From Chitinophagaceae bacterium (GTDB lineage Bacteria; Bacteroidota; Bacteroidia; Chitinophagales; Chitinophagaceae), in NCBI GenBank assembly GCA_947379895.1, contig CANCPA010000021.1, forward strand, positions 1 to 36,552: DNA of 36,552 bases, given 5' to 3'. The notes below the pieces were generated by a model. It worked only from the letters and a program-made list of their open reading frames with translations, made no database searches and was not told the origin of the DNA. A program made the translations under genes and the position numbers. Positions 16,699 through 25,261 of this stretch are shown here, in pieces. The first letter of the stretch is position 1, and each line of letters starts with the position of its first letter.

Positions 16699-16935
16699 AC
16701 TAATAATTAATGATGATTATTATTCCTTCCCTCTTTTTTTTTGATGAGGGTAGATTCTTATTAAAAAGTGTTGAAACTTGAAATTTATTAATGTATCTAA
16801 TCTTATTAAAGAAAGTCATACAATTTTGATTAATTAAATCTCAACAAGTAATTCAACTGCTTTTTTGATAATGTAAAGGTGGGGAGCAATTGGAGTTTGA
16901 TTATTACACAATTTAAAAGATTATTTTCAAGATTA

Positions 16936-17493
16936 CTAGTTTTTGTTGTTTTTATCTTTTTTAACCTTCAGTCCTTTAAAAAATTGAGGTGTAACACCTG
17001 TTTCTTTTTTGAATTGAGTGCTAAAATGTGCAACACTTGAATAGTTTAATCTAAATGCAATGTCACTAAAACTCATTCCTTCGTATAAAATATATTCCTT
17101 TATTTTCTCTATTTTGTGATTAATGATATAGCGTTCTATTGAAATACCTGTTGCTTCCATAAAAAGTAAAGTCAGTTTTTGATAGTTATAGTTCAATTTA
17201 TTACTTATATAATCCGAATGGCTTTGTTTTGGTAATTCATCCGCATAATGTATCATTTCAATAATTACCAACTTTGCTTTATCAATAAGTTGTGCATTTT
17301 TATCTTCCATCAATTCGAGTCCATGTTTTAAAAGTGCTGTTGATAATGCAATACGATCACTTTTAGTGATAGTTCCAATTATTTCTATTTCTCCTAAATT
17401 GATTGTACCATATTCTATATTCAAGTTTTCTAGCTGTTGCTTAACTATCATTTTGCAACGTATACAGACCATATATTTTATAAATAATTTCAT
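16936..17493 (-). CDS. AraC-family transcriptional regulator with N-terminal Cys motif
   Basis: A 185-residue protein. The C-terminal ~100 residues form an AraC-type double helix-turn-helix (ISIERYIINHKIEKIKEYIL, then SFSDIAFRLNYSSVAHFSTQFKKETGVTPQFFK). The N-terminus has IKYMVCIRCKMIVKQQLENLN, a C-x-x-C metal-binding-type motif in an HMA-like ferredoxin fold. This architecture is a Bacteroidota-specific AraC subgroup that could sense a metal or redox state. It is the only DNA-binding regulator within the stress island and so the best candidate controller of the neighbouring genes; that link is inference. Confidence 0.88.
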   Translation of the reverse strand: MKLFIKYMVCIRCKMIVKQQLENLNIEYGTINLGEIEIIGTITKSDRIALSTALLKHGLELMEDKNAQLIDKAKLVIIEMIHYADELPKQSHSDYISNKLNYNYQKLTLLFMEATGISIERYIINHKIEKIKEYILYEGMSFSDIAFRLNYSSVAHFSTQFKKETGVTPQFFKGLKVKKDKNNKN

Positions 17494-17619
17494 CGTTATT
17501 ATTTTTCTTGCAACCTAGTTTATTTGTATGAAGAATGGTGATAAGAATTTTACTTTTTTACCTCTACATGAATTATTAATTCATATTCATTAGTAAGTGG
17601 TAAATAATGAATTATTTGG

Positions 17620-17775
17620 CTAATAGTGCTTCATTCCTTCTCGTTGTTCCCTTCTTTGCTTGTGTTCCGATGGAAAATGTCTAGTCCTTTCTGAATGAAA
17701 GTAGGGGACACAACTAATTAATATTGAACTTGTAAAAATTACTACAATAAGCACTGCTAATATATTCTTTTTCAT
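17620..17775 (-). CDS. 51-residue predicted lipoprotein
   Basis: A short frame from the ATG at 17775 to the TAG ending at 17620. It encodes MKKNILAVLIVVIFTSS, then ILIS-C with the lipobox Cys at residue 22, and a basic tail VPYFHSERTRHFPSEHKQRR. The lysine start, hydrophobic core and lipobox make a bacterial lipoprotein likely despite the small size. The mature part is only 30 residues and strongly basic, rich in Arg, Lys and His. It lies between the AraC-type gene and the YcbB-like gene on the same strand. The function is unknown. Confidence 0.6.
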   Translation of the reverse strand: MKKNILAVLIVVIFTSSILISCVPYFHSERTRHFPSEHKQRREQREGMKHY

Positions 17776-17831
17776 TTAAATAAGCGTTGTAAATCTAGAA
17801 ATATTAATTTTCTAGATTATTTGAATTGATT

Positions 17832-19448
17832 CTAATTAATATCAATTAATTTTTCTTGCATCTTTTTATCGAGTCCATAAATGTCTTCTCTAAAATTGAT
17901 AGTTCCCGATACATCAACCCATGCTGTAAAGTATTTAATAATGACTTGAACATGTGGTTTTGCATCTACCCATATTTCTTTTGTTTGATTCATTAGTGAT
18001 AAAATTGAATCGGCAGTATAAATAGGTTGCCGCCGTAAAAGGAACTTAGCTAATCCAGATGGGTTGCCAATACGGATACACCCATGACTAAAGGATCTTT
18101 TCGAATTTAAGAAAGCATCCTTATTAGGTGTATCATGAAGATAAATATTGTATTTGTTTGGAAATAGGAACTTTACTTTTCCAAGGGCATTGTTCAAACC
18201 GGGTTTTTGTCTTATTTCGGGTATTTGTCCGTTGTATTTCACCACTTCCATATTATGCTTTGTAAGATAATTTCTGTTTCTATTCATGGCAGGCATTACT
18301 TCATTTTTCGTGATGCTAGTAGGAACATTCCAATAGGGACTGAATACGATATAACGTATGTTTTCCGAAAATATAACTGTATTATGAGCTTCAGTACCAA
18401 CGATTACAGGCATCGAAAAACTATATTTTCCTGAATCATATACACGTAATTTATATTCAGGGATATTCACTACTATTCTGTCTTTCATAGAAGTATCTGA
18501 AGGCATCCATCGTGCCCTTTCCATATTAATTAAAATTTTGGTAATCAGTTTTTGAAGGGAAATATTTAATTTTTTAGTTGTTAAACTCCCTATCTTACCC
18601 GTTTCAGGAAGTCCAAACCTATGCTGAAAATTCTTTACAGCTAAAACCATTGAAGGGTTAAATTGTATTGAGGTATCTAGTTCCTTATAATCTCCTAACA
18701 AAAACAACCTGTTTTTAATAATTGGCAAAACGCTGCTACTATCACCAATTTTATAAGTACAATTTACTTTTATTGAATCCCATTTGAAATTGTTTTGAAG
18801 ATTTTGATATTTTGCTAATTGCTTTTCTAATAACCGATATTGACGATTTATTGGCTCCTCTCTTTTTGTATTAGTGCCCCTGCCATCCACCAAAGAATCT
18901 AGAATCTCTATGATATTTAATTTTTTCCGAGGAATATACCATCCTAGTTGACTCGCATTTAATTCACTGCCATGATAAGTCTTTGTTGCATACCTAAAAT
19001 ATTGTCCTGTAAGTAACAGTTCTACTTTTTTTGTGATACTATCTTTTATACCCTTTTTGGAATCAATATTTTCTAAAAGTCTTTCATATAAATATTGAAG
19101 TTGAGTATTGTAAATGGAACTGTCATCAAGATTAGTAATTAATTCGTTTTGGAGATTATAAAAGTTATGTGCCTGTAATGTCATTCCATTCGTATCGAAC
19201 CAAGCAAATTTAAAATTACGTTGTGTATAAAAATCGAAATATTCCGAATGATATTTTATTATTGAGTCTTGCTTTGAAATGAAATTTTCCAGATAATTAC
19301 TATCTAAAAAAAGATGATTATCATTTGATTTCGATTGAATGCTTTTTACATGTACACTTTTGAAAATCAAAAAAGAGATAACAAAAATAAATAGGCTGAT
19401 TAATACAATTTGGATTGGTGAAATTATGTTTGATATATTTATTCTCAT
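17832..19448 (-). CDS. YcbB-like L,D-transpeptidase
   Basis: A 538-residue envelope enzyme with an N-terminal membrane anchor at ~12-30. A scaffold region (~50-230) is followed by a peptidoglycan-binding-type domain (~236-296, VKNFQHRFGLPETGKIGSLT). The YkuD catalytic domain (~325-480) carries the catalytic Cys around residue 457 in SFSHGCIRIGNP. INMERARWMP before the catalytic domain is characteristic of the YcbB/LdtD family. Such enzymes make 3-3 cross-links in peptidoglycan and support growth under envelope stress or beta-lactams. Length and domain order are normal. It belongs to the minus-strand stress island. Confidence 0.93.
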   Translation of the reverse strand: MRINISNIISPIQIVLISLFIFVISFLIFKSVHVKSIQSKSNDNHLFLDSNYLENFISKQDSIIKYHSEYFDFYTQRNFKFAWFDTNGMTLQAHNFYNLQNELITNLDDSSIYNTQLQYLYERLLENIDSKKGIKDSITKKVELLLTGQYFRYATKTYHGSELNASQLGWYIPRKKLNIIEILDSLVDGRGTNTKREEPINRQYRLLEKQLAKYQNLQNNFKWDSIKVNCTYKIGDSSSVLPIIKNRLFLLGDYKELDTSIQFNPSMVLAVKNFQHRFGLPETGKIGSLTTKKLNISLQKLITKILINMERARWMPSDTSMKDRIVVNIPEYKLRVYDSGKYSFSMPVIVGTEAHNTVIFSENIRYIVFSPYWNVPTSITKNEVMPAMNRNRNYLTKHNMEVVKYNGQIPEIRQKPGLNNALGKVKFLFPNKYNIYLHDTPNKDAFLNSKRSFSHGCIRIGNPSGLAKFLLRRQPIYTADSILSLMNQTKEIWVDAKPHVQVIIKYFTAWVDVSGTINFREDIYGLDKKMQEKLIDIN

Positions 19449-19537
19449 TTTTTGATATCTGATGCTTTAGCCATTCATTTAAAAATGAAGCCAACAGAAT
19501 ACCGCAAAATTGCCTATTTATGCCATTATTAATATTA

Positions 19538-19595
19538 CAGGACTGAATGTAAAAGTATCAAAATTCACAGTTTGTTACTTTTGCATTCAGTCCTG
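19538..19595. terminator. 20-bp stem inverted repeat
   Basis: The arms at 19538-19557 (CAGGACTGAATGTAAAAGTA) and 19576-19595 pair with a single G-U wobble around an 18-nt loop. It lies between the heme-binding gene (stop at 19710) and the YcbB-like gene (start 19448), both minus strand. A T-run follows on the plus strand rather than the minus strand, so it could be a terminator used poorly or an unrelated palindromic repeat. Confidence 0.55.
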
Positions 19596-19709
19596 TTTTA
19601 TACGTACCGTGGAAAGCTTTTACCTGATTTATAATTTTCTAGCACCTATAGTACTATTTGTTATCACTTAATTTGTACTAGGGGGAGATGAGTAAGTAGC
19701 ATTAATCAG

Positions 19710-20162
19710 TTAAAACTTCATAAGATTATTGCCAAAAATAGCTAACTCATTATCCTGCTTAATTGCATCATTTGGACCCATTTTTCCTTTTCGTCCACTC
19801 ACTCCAATTCCACCTATTACTTTCCCTAGTTTATCTGTTATAATAACGCCTCCTGTGAATCCTGAGAAATTATCGTCCGTCCAATTTCGCATATCAAAAT
19901 CTACTTCTTTCTCATTTTTTGGGAAGGAAGCCCATTGAATCGTGTCACGTTGACCAACAACAGCCGAATAGGCTTTTGATTGTGCCAGTTTTATACTTGC
20001 GGGAACCACTCCATCCATCGCACAAAATGCGATTAATCGTCCCACTGCATCGGTAACTGCTACTGCAACTGGCATGCCTCCGTCAATACTTGCTTCAGTA
20101 ACGACTGCATTTACGATTTCCATAGCTTCTTTGCTTGAAATACTCGAAATAATAATTGGCAT
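19710..20162 (-). CDS. GlcG/HbpS-like heme-binding protein (DUF336)
   Basis: A 150-residue protein with the GlcG/HbpS fold: ISSKEAMEIVNAVVTEASIDGGMPVAVAVTDAVGRLIAFCAMDG, then ASIKLAQSKAYSAV, and GGVIITD--GKVIGGIGVSG. HbpS-type proteins bind heme and act as extracellular redox sensors; other members (GlcG, PduO C-terminal domain) bind corrinoid or small ligands. There is no signal peptide here, so it is probably cytoplasmic. The usual C-terminal DE--A--G pattern appears as DAIKQDNELAIFG. It is possibly an oxidative/heme-stress member of the island. Confidence 0.9.
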   Translation of the reverse strand: MPIIISSISSKEAMEIVNAVVTEASIDGGMPVAVAVTDAVGRLIAFCAMDGVVPASIKLAQSKAYSAVVGQRDTIQWASFPKNEKEVDFDMRNWTDDNFSGFTGGVIITDKLGKVIGGIGVSGRKGKMGPNDAIKQDNELAIFGNNLMKF

Positions 20163-20387
20163 TTTCTAAATTTTAAATTGTGAATTAATTTTTGTCCTAC
20201 TCAGTTGCATTACCCAAATGAAATTAAATGAAAATTAAAGATTATTAAGTTTTTATTTCAAAAAATGCCAGATTTAATGATTGTAAATACTATAAATCCT
20301 TGTGCTTCTTCATGAAACTTTATTTTGTTCTTTATGGTAAAACATTCTGACTAGTTGCTAATTTGTTATCAAAGAATTTTATTTAAT

Positions 20388-21602
20388 CTATTTGTGAATC
20401 AAATTTTTGTACCTTACTAATGCCTCCATAAAATAATAATCTCCAAAGGAACAAGGCACATCCGTATTCTCTGTTTTGTGATAATATTGAGTACAATTTA
20501 ATAGCAAACAATTCGTGCCTTTTCCTTCTGAAAAATAAGGGGCTTGACAAAGAGATGTCAACATTTTTTCTGCTTCGGTAAGATAATGCTGTTGTTGTTT
20601 TGCATCTTTCAAATAGCTTTGCATCTCTATTAGAGCCGAACAAACCACTGCCGAGGCACTCGCATCCCGATGGTTAAGCGGCGACTGAAAATCCCAATTT
20701 GCTACATAGTCTTTTGGTAGATGATTAATAAAGTAATCACTCACACGCATCGCCTTTTCCAAATATTGCTCATCTTTTGTAATTCGGTAAGCAGTCACTA
20801 ATCCATAAATCATCCAAGCATGTCCCCTCGACCAAGTACTCGAATCGACATCTCCCTGCAATTGTCCCTGATTCAACATTTTTCCTGATGATTTATCATA
20901 GCGTACTATATGAAAACTGCCACCATCGTTTCTAATTAAATCTCGATATGAATGGGCAATATGTGACAAACATCGCTCATATCTTGTTGGATCACCACCG
21001 TTTTGTGATGACCAAAATAGAAGTTCCAAATTCATCATGATATCTATCACAACAGGAACCGAATTTGGAAGGGGCTTGTCATCCCAATCAGAGGTATATA
21101 ATCCAATGTTTGGCAAATACCTTTTATCCATTGTATTAGCAGCAGTCAATAATACCTCTTTGTAATTTTTGCAGATGGAATCATTTGGCAATAATCGATA
21201 ACCGTTTCCAAAGCTGCAACCAAAACGAAAGCCTAAGTCGTGGGTTTTGGTATTAAATTTTTCTGCATCAATTCCTTTTGTCCATTTGATAGCCCAATCC
21301 TTAAAGCGTTGTTCTTTACTCAATTCGTACGCCCGCCACAAACAACCGGGATAGAAACCACTCGTCCAATCTGTTGATTTTTTGAGTTTCCACGTTAAAT
21401 CTTTTGTCGCATAAGTGGGATACAATAATGGATCTTTTACTTCGTCAACAGATTTTGCCAAATAATCTAAGGACTTGTTAATGGCATTTTCTACCAAACC
21501 ATCAAGTTGATTCGTTTTACAAGTCGATGAATGAAAAACACAGCACCCATTAAATAATAGGCAAATCAAACTAGCAACAATAAGATGGAATATCTTTTTC
21601 AT
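20388..21602 (-). CDS. GH88 unsaturated glucuronyl hydrolase, lipoprotein
   Basis: A 404-residue enzyme. The ATG at 21602 is preferred over a TTG three codons upstream because it gives MKKIFHLIVASLICLLFNGC, a lipoprotein signal with its Cys at residue 20. Family GH88 hydrates the 4,5-unsaturated uronic acid left by polysaccharide lyases. Visible motifs are TSGFYPGCLW, THDLGFRFG (first conserved Asp), VVIDIMMNLELLFW (second conserved Asp), SSTWSRGHAWMIYG and DASASAVVCSALIE. It was probably attached to the outer membrane or periplasmic face. It sits next to the heparinase II-like lyase on the same strand, the expected partner, though 410 bp of repeats separate them. Confidence 0.93.
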   Translation of the reverse strand: MKKIFHLIVASLICLLFNGCCVFHSSTCKTNQLDGLVENAINKSLDYLAKSVDEVKDPLLYPTYATKDLTWKLKKSTDWTSGFYPGCLWRAYELSKEQRFKDWAIKWTKGIDAEKFNTKTHDLGFRFGCSFGNGYRLLPNDSICKNYKEVLLTAANTMDKRYLPNIGLYTSDWDDKPLPNSVPVVIDIMMNLELLFWSSQNGGDPTRYERCLSHIAHSYRDLIRNDGGSFHIVRYDKSSGKMLNQGQLQGDVDSSTWSRGHAWMIYGLVTAYRITKDEQYLEKAMRVSDYFINHLPKDYVANWDFQSPLNHRDASASAVVCSALIEMQSYLKDAKQQQHYLTEAEKMLTSLCQAPYFSEGKGTNCLLLNCTQYYHKTENTDVPCSFGDYYFMEALVRYKNLIHK

Positions 21603-22012
21603 ATCAAACAATCATTTTTTATTTTTCTAACAGAAGACTTAAAGGCAAATTTAAGTTTCTATTTTTCTGTTATTACTTAGGAGATTTTACCACAATGAAC
21701 ACAAATGTTTTTACAAAGATGCACAAGGATTTATTATTTATAGTAACTCAGATTCAACTATTTTGTTAGAAAACTTAGTGTTCCTTGCCTTTTTCCTTGT
21801 TTACTCTGTGGTAAAACCTCCTGAGTAGTAACCTTTTTCTTTATTCTTTGTGCATCTTAGCGACTTCGAGTCTTCGTGTTGAAAAAAAACTTAGCCTCCT
21901 TTTTCATAAATAGATTTCTTTTCAATGTGATCTTCTTTTCAATAAAATATAGAAAAAACTATGTGTTTCTAAGTAAACCTAATAGACCAATGTTGTAGCC
22001 TTTTTCCCCTTT
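21603..22012. repeat. 410-bp spacer with large imperfect inverted repeat
   Basis: The left arm TTACTTAGGAGATTTTACCACA (21673-21694) pairs with TGTGGTAAAACCTCCTGAGTAG (21806-21827), with inner partial pairing and a ~110-nt loop. A further block, GCGACTTCGAGTCTTCGTGT (21860-21879), recurs at 26612-26631. Such 'CCACA...CACAAAG' hairpins are dispersed non-coding repeats in many environmental Bacteroidota. No gene is seen in this stretch. Confidence 0.75.
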
Positions 22013-24319
22013 TTATTTTGTGCTAAAACCAATTGGTGTCAAACTAAAACGTCCTCCTTTACTCTCTATATAAACGGTTCCAGCACTATCCTTTACGCTG
22101 ATGTTTTTCGTCGTTGAACTGCTTTTGAATTTCCATTCTCCGGCCTTCAAATCGGCAATCAATACCTTATAATCTTTATTTGAATCTCCAATAGTAAAGG
22201 CGATTTCCTTGTCATTTTTGTCTAGAGACAATTGTTGTGCAACTATCCTGTTATTGATAGCAACCGCTAAATAATTCCCCTTTTCCGCATAAGACTTTGT
22301 AACAGCATAGGAAGTAGGAGAGGGCTTTGCATCCATTACCTGTATTACATTCAGGAAGTTATCCGATTTTGATGCTTGTTTTGGCGACAATTCTATTCTC
22401 CACCTACCTGCATCCTCTTGTGTTACAGAACCCCAATTCTTTCCATCTACCCAATATTCTTTACCCTCTCCACCAATTGATTCAATGTTTTGATTATTCA
22501 TTTCCGGTAGCAGAATGTCATCTTGCAGCTTTCCATTTCGGCCATTATTCGTATTCTCCACTATAATCTTTCCATTCTTAATAGTAGGTTCATTTTGTGC
22601 ATGTAATAACCACGACTTTTTGAAACTTGCATTCGTCGAAACCACTTTATCCATCACTATCAATGCACCCGGAATCGCCTCGTTTTTAAGATTTAGGAAC
22701 ACAAAACTCCTCCTCACCGTATCAACTTTTGCCGGATAGATAGCCACATTCTTAGGCACATTATAACAGGGAGTCATATCGCCTTTCAGGTACGAGTAAT
22801 CAGGCATAACTCCTTCAGAAATTTCAGTTGCCATGATTTGTGCATTCTTTCCCCCTGCAATCATTTGTTGACTCGTACTCCATGCTTTATTATTGAATGA
22901 AAACTGTCCACCATCTCTTGATTTGGTTTTTTTGTTCCAACCTTCTAAGGGAGTAGGTTCGTTAGGATCTAGAATCAATAATGAATTATGTGCCACCGTG
23001 CGGATATAATAATTGATATAATCCTCCTTTCCCCATCCGTTTTCTTCCTCTTTTCCCTGATAGATACCCGCATCAATAGCAAGATGTCCTTTGTAGTAAA
23101 TACTGAAGTGGCCATCATCAAGATGCACATGATTTCTCGCATTATACTCCCTCATATTCATCAAGACTACCAAGGCATTTGAGTTGTAATCCTTCCTATC
23201 CAAATCCCATTTTGTTCGAGCAATCATGATACCGGAAGGAGAGGGGAAAAAGCGTGTCAATCCCAAATAATCAAAAGGCTTTGAAGGGATAGTTGGATTA
23301 TAATATATAAAAGCTCGAGCACTCAATACTTCAAGTCTGTTCAATTTCAATTTCGCATACGATTGTAGAAACCCATCTTTTGATAGGGATGCTGCAAGAG
23401 GAATAAACTGTTGATACAAATCGCCCATGTCTATATGATTGTGACAATCTCCCTCGGGCATGCCATCCATATCTGTTTTTTGAGGAATTTGTGCATAAAT
23501 ATCACGAAATGTGACCGCACTATTTTCGGAACTATAAGGGTTTAACCCTACTTTATCTAATATAAAAGCCTGCAATATTTCGTTACCATAACGAACATGC
23601 AGGTACTGACTTCCCTGATGAAAAGCACCTGATTTGTACATGAGATTTCTAGAGGGGGCAAAACTATCGATCTGTTCTTTATACTCAGTATCAAAAATAG
23701 TAGGGTCTTCATCATGAATTGCAAGGCCCATTGCTAAGAAAACAGTGGGTGCCATTTCACAATAATGTCCTGTGAGGTATTCTTTTTTTACTTTAGTAAA
23801 AGGACAGTATTCCCCTAGGCAGCAAACCCGTTTTAATTCCATTGCTAAGACTGTTTTATCCTCATTACTTAACAAAGGATAGCACCAATCATATACCAAA
23901 GCAGCGCCGAATACTGCCTCATAAGCCCACGAATTACCTTCATAGCCACTTAATTTATTAATAGAGGGCAAATAAGATTTCGCAAGTTTAATGGCGCTCA
24001 ATCCTGCCTCTTTTTCATGTTCGGGATCCACTAAATAGGAAAGTGCTAGTGCCTCCATTTTTTGTCGGATAGCCTCTTTAGGATTACCATCTGCCGAAAC
24101 GCCGTCTGTAGAATAGGTACGTTGTTGATTGAATGCCTCTCTAATAGCAGCAAAATCAGGACTCGACATCCGTTGTTTGATATCGGCAAGTTCACTTTGC
24201 TTGACCAATAATCTGGGATGTGAAGGCAATTGTATGGGTTTTGTTGCAACTATAGTTGATTGTGCTATTGCCAAGCTAACCATAAAAGAGGCACAAGTGC
24301 CTACTATAAATCCTTTCAT
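22013..24319 (-). CDS. heparinase II-like polysaccharide lyase (alginate/GAG lyase superfamily)
   Basis: A 768-residue secreted enzyme with a signal peptide at ~1-19 (MVSLAIAQ). An N-terminal alpha-toroid (~30-380) includes HPRLLVKQSELADIKQRM, GHYCEMAP and HQGSQYLHVRYG, candidate His/Tyr catalytic residues. A central beta-sheet domain has ARNHVHLDDGHFSIYYKG, then AIDAGIYQG and TVAHNSLLILDPNE. The NH-HLD-G-F-IYYKG block is that of heparinase II-type lyases (PL21-like). Such enzymes cleave uronic-acid polysaccharides by beta-elimination and leave unsaturated ends for GH88, encoded just downstream. The substrate (heparan, chondroitin, alginate or another uronan) cannot be fixed from sequence. 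Confidence 0.88.
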   Translation of the reverse strand: MKGFIVGTCASFMVSLAIAQSTIVATKPIQLPSHPRLLVKQSELADIKQRMSSPDFAAIREAFNQQRTYSTDGVSADGNPKEAIRQKMEALALSYLVDPEHEKEAGLSAIKLAKSYLPSINKLSGYEGNSWAYEAVFGAALVYDWCYPLLSNEDKTVLAMELKRVCCLGEYCPFTKVKKEYLTGHYCEMAPTVFLAMGLAIHDEDPTIFDTEYKEQIDSFAPSRNLMYKSGAFHQGSQYLHVRYGNEILQAFILDKVGLNPYSSENSAVTFRDIYAQIPQKTDMDGMPEGDCHNHIDMGDLYQQFIPLAASLSKDGFLQSYAKLKLNRLEVLSARAFIYYNPTIPSKPFDYLGLTRFFPSPSGIMIARTKWDLDRKDYNSNALVVLMNMREYNARNHVHLDDGHFSIYYKGHLAIDAGIYQGKEEENGWGKEDYINYYIRTVAHNSLLILDPNEPTPLEGWNKKTKSRDGGQFSFNNKAWSTSQQMIAGGKNAQIMATEISEGVMPDYSYLKGDMTPCYNVPKNVAIYPAKVDTVRRSFVFLNLKNEAIPGALIVMDKVVSTNASFKKSWLLHAQNEPTIKNGKIIVENTNNGRNGKLQDDILLPEMNNQNIESIGGEGKEYWVDGKNWGSVTQEDAGRWRIELSPKQASKSDNFLNVIQVMDAKPSPTSYAVTKSYAEKGNYLAVAINNRIVAQQLSLDKNDKEIAFTIGDSNKDYKVLIADLKAGEWKFKSSSTTKNISVKDSAGTVYIESKGGRFSLTPIGFSTK

Positions 24320-24688
24320 TTTTTCTTTTTTAATTCAATAAATAGTTTGCAATAATGGAGAGGAAATAAGAAACAGGGTTTATTTCAAGACTAGTATAAC
24401 TTGTGGCGTAAGACTGCAATCGATTCATAAAACCTTTTCTATGTGAGTGTGTTGACTAGACAGCTGCCCTAAAAGTTTAAAAAGGAAACTAATTTTTCCA
24501 ATGATTAAAAAGTATTTCTAGCAATTCCATGCAAGGTCAATTATGAAAGTAAAGACACTATTTATGAAAGTTTTGTAGGATTATGTTTTAAATGATAACA
24601 AAATGCTGAATCATCCTTTCAGATTGAGGCAGATATTAGATGCTATCAAGTTTTTAGAGAAGACAGTTTTTACAATAAAAAAAGCTTG

Positions 24689-25010
24689 CTCGAGTGTCAT
24701 CCCGCAGGGATCTTTAACACAATAAACAGTTCTTTAATTTTGAGTTAGATCCCTATGGGATGACAGCTCGAGTAAAACAAAATAGCTGATTTCTTCGTCT
24801 TTTAAATGCATTATCCCATGTTTCAAAAAAGATGTCAGCAGTTTGTCGAAATCGGTTTGAATTGTAATAGTCACATACACTTCGACAAGCTGCTAATGAC
24901 ATCTTATAAATTGTAATGGACTCATTGATAATCAACCTGTCAGACTGAGGCTCTCGAAGTCGGGTCGAATGGTTATAGTTGCTTGCACTTCGATAAACTC
25001 AGTGTGACAG
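24689..25010. repeat. cluster of three different REP-like inverted repeats
   Basis: Element 1: CTCGAG-TGTCATCCC-CAGGGATCT (24689-24713) pairs with 24748-24772. Element 2: GATGTCAGCAGTTTGTCGAA (24831-24850) pairs with 24879-24903, one arm having a 2-base bulge. Element 3: CTGTCAGACTGAG...TCGAAGT (24937-24960) pairs with ACTTCGATAAACTCAGTGTG (24987-25006) through ACAG at 25010. Arms are 22-25 bp with moderate mismatch and loops are 26-35 nt. They resemble repetitive extragenic palindromes common in Bacteroidota genomes. They are non-coding. Confidence 0.85.
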
Positions 25011-25112
25011 TCTTGCTGATATTCGTAACCAACTGCAATGTCATCTCAAAAAACTTAAGAAACTATCATTACTGCCTCAGTGTGACAGTCTCGTTGATAT
25101 TCGTTACCAACT
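24998..25112 (+). repeat. 37-bp direct repeat, 78 bp apart
   Basis: CTCAGTGTGACAGTC followed by T-GCTGATATTCGTAACCAACT at 24998-25034 recurs at 25076-25112 with three or four substitutions. The copies share the right arm of REP-like element 3, so this looks like a partial duplication of that element. Confidence 0.75.
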
Positions 25113-25151
25113 AAAACGACTATCAATTTTAGGCAGTCGAAGGCTAAAATT

Positions 25152-25184
25152 GAAAAGAGGCTTTATTCAAAAAATAAAACCTCT
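25152..25184 (-). terminator. rho-independent terminator of the family A/B copy B gene
   Basis: AGAGGCTTTATT (25156-25167) pairs with AATAAAACCTCT (25173-25184) with one mismatch and a 5-nt loop. On the minus strand the stem is followed by TTTT (25152-25155), as expected for a terminator of the minus-strand gene ending at 25262. An adjacent 10-bp hairpin (25123-25132 with 25144-25153) overlaps it by two bases. Confidence 0.7.
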
Positions 25185-25261
25185 CTTGTATCCTAACAAA
25201 AATGAACAAACCTAAAACTTAATACCTAATACCTACAACTTAATACTTACAACGTACAACT

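Larger units (their letters stand above)
24320..25261. other. 942-bp non-coding region with palindrome cluster
   Basis: No gene was found. From 24320 to 24688 I see only AT-rich sequence, presumably holding the promoter of the lyase gene. From 24689 to 25184 there is a run of REP-like inverted repeats, a direct repeat and a terminator, listed separately. The last ~50 bp before 25262 consist of short degenerate words such as ACAACTTAATAC. Confidence 0.7.

Noticed and set aside
24753-24935. 60-residue minus-strand frame in the REP-like cluster
   Set aside because: It is made of inverted-repeat arms (TACRSVCDYYNSNRF etc.) and is not a plausible protein.
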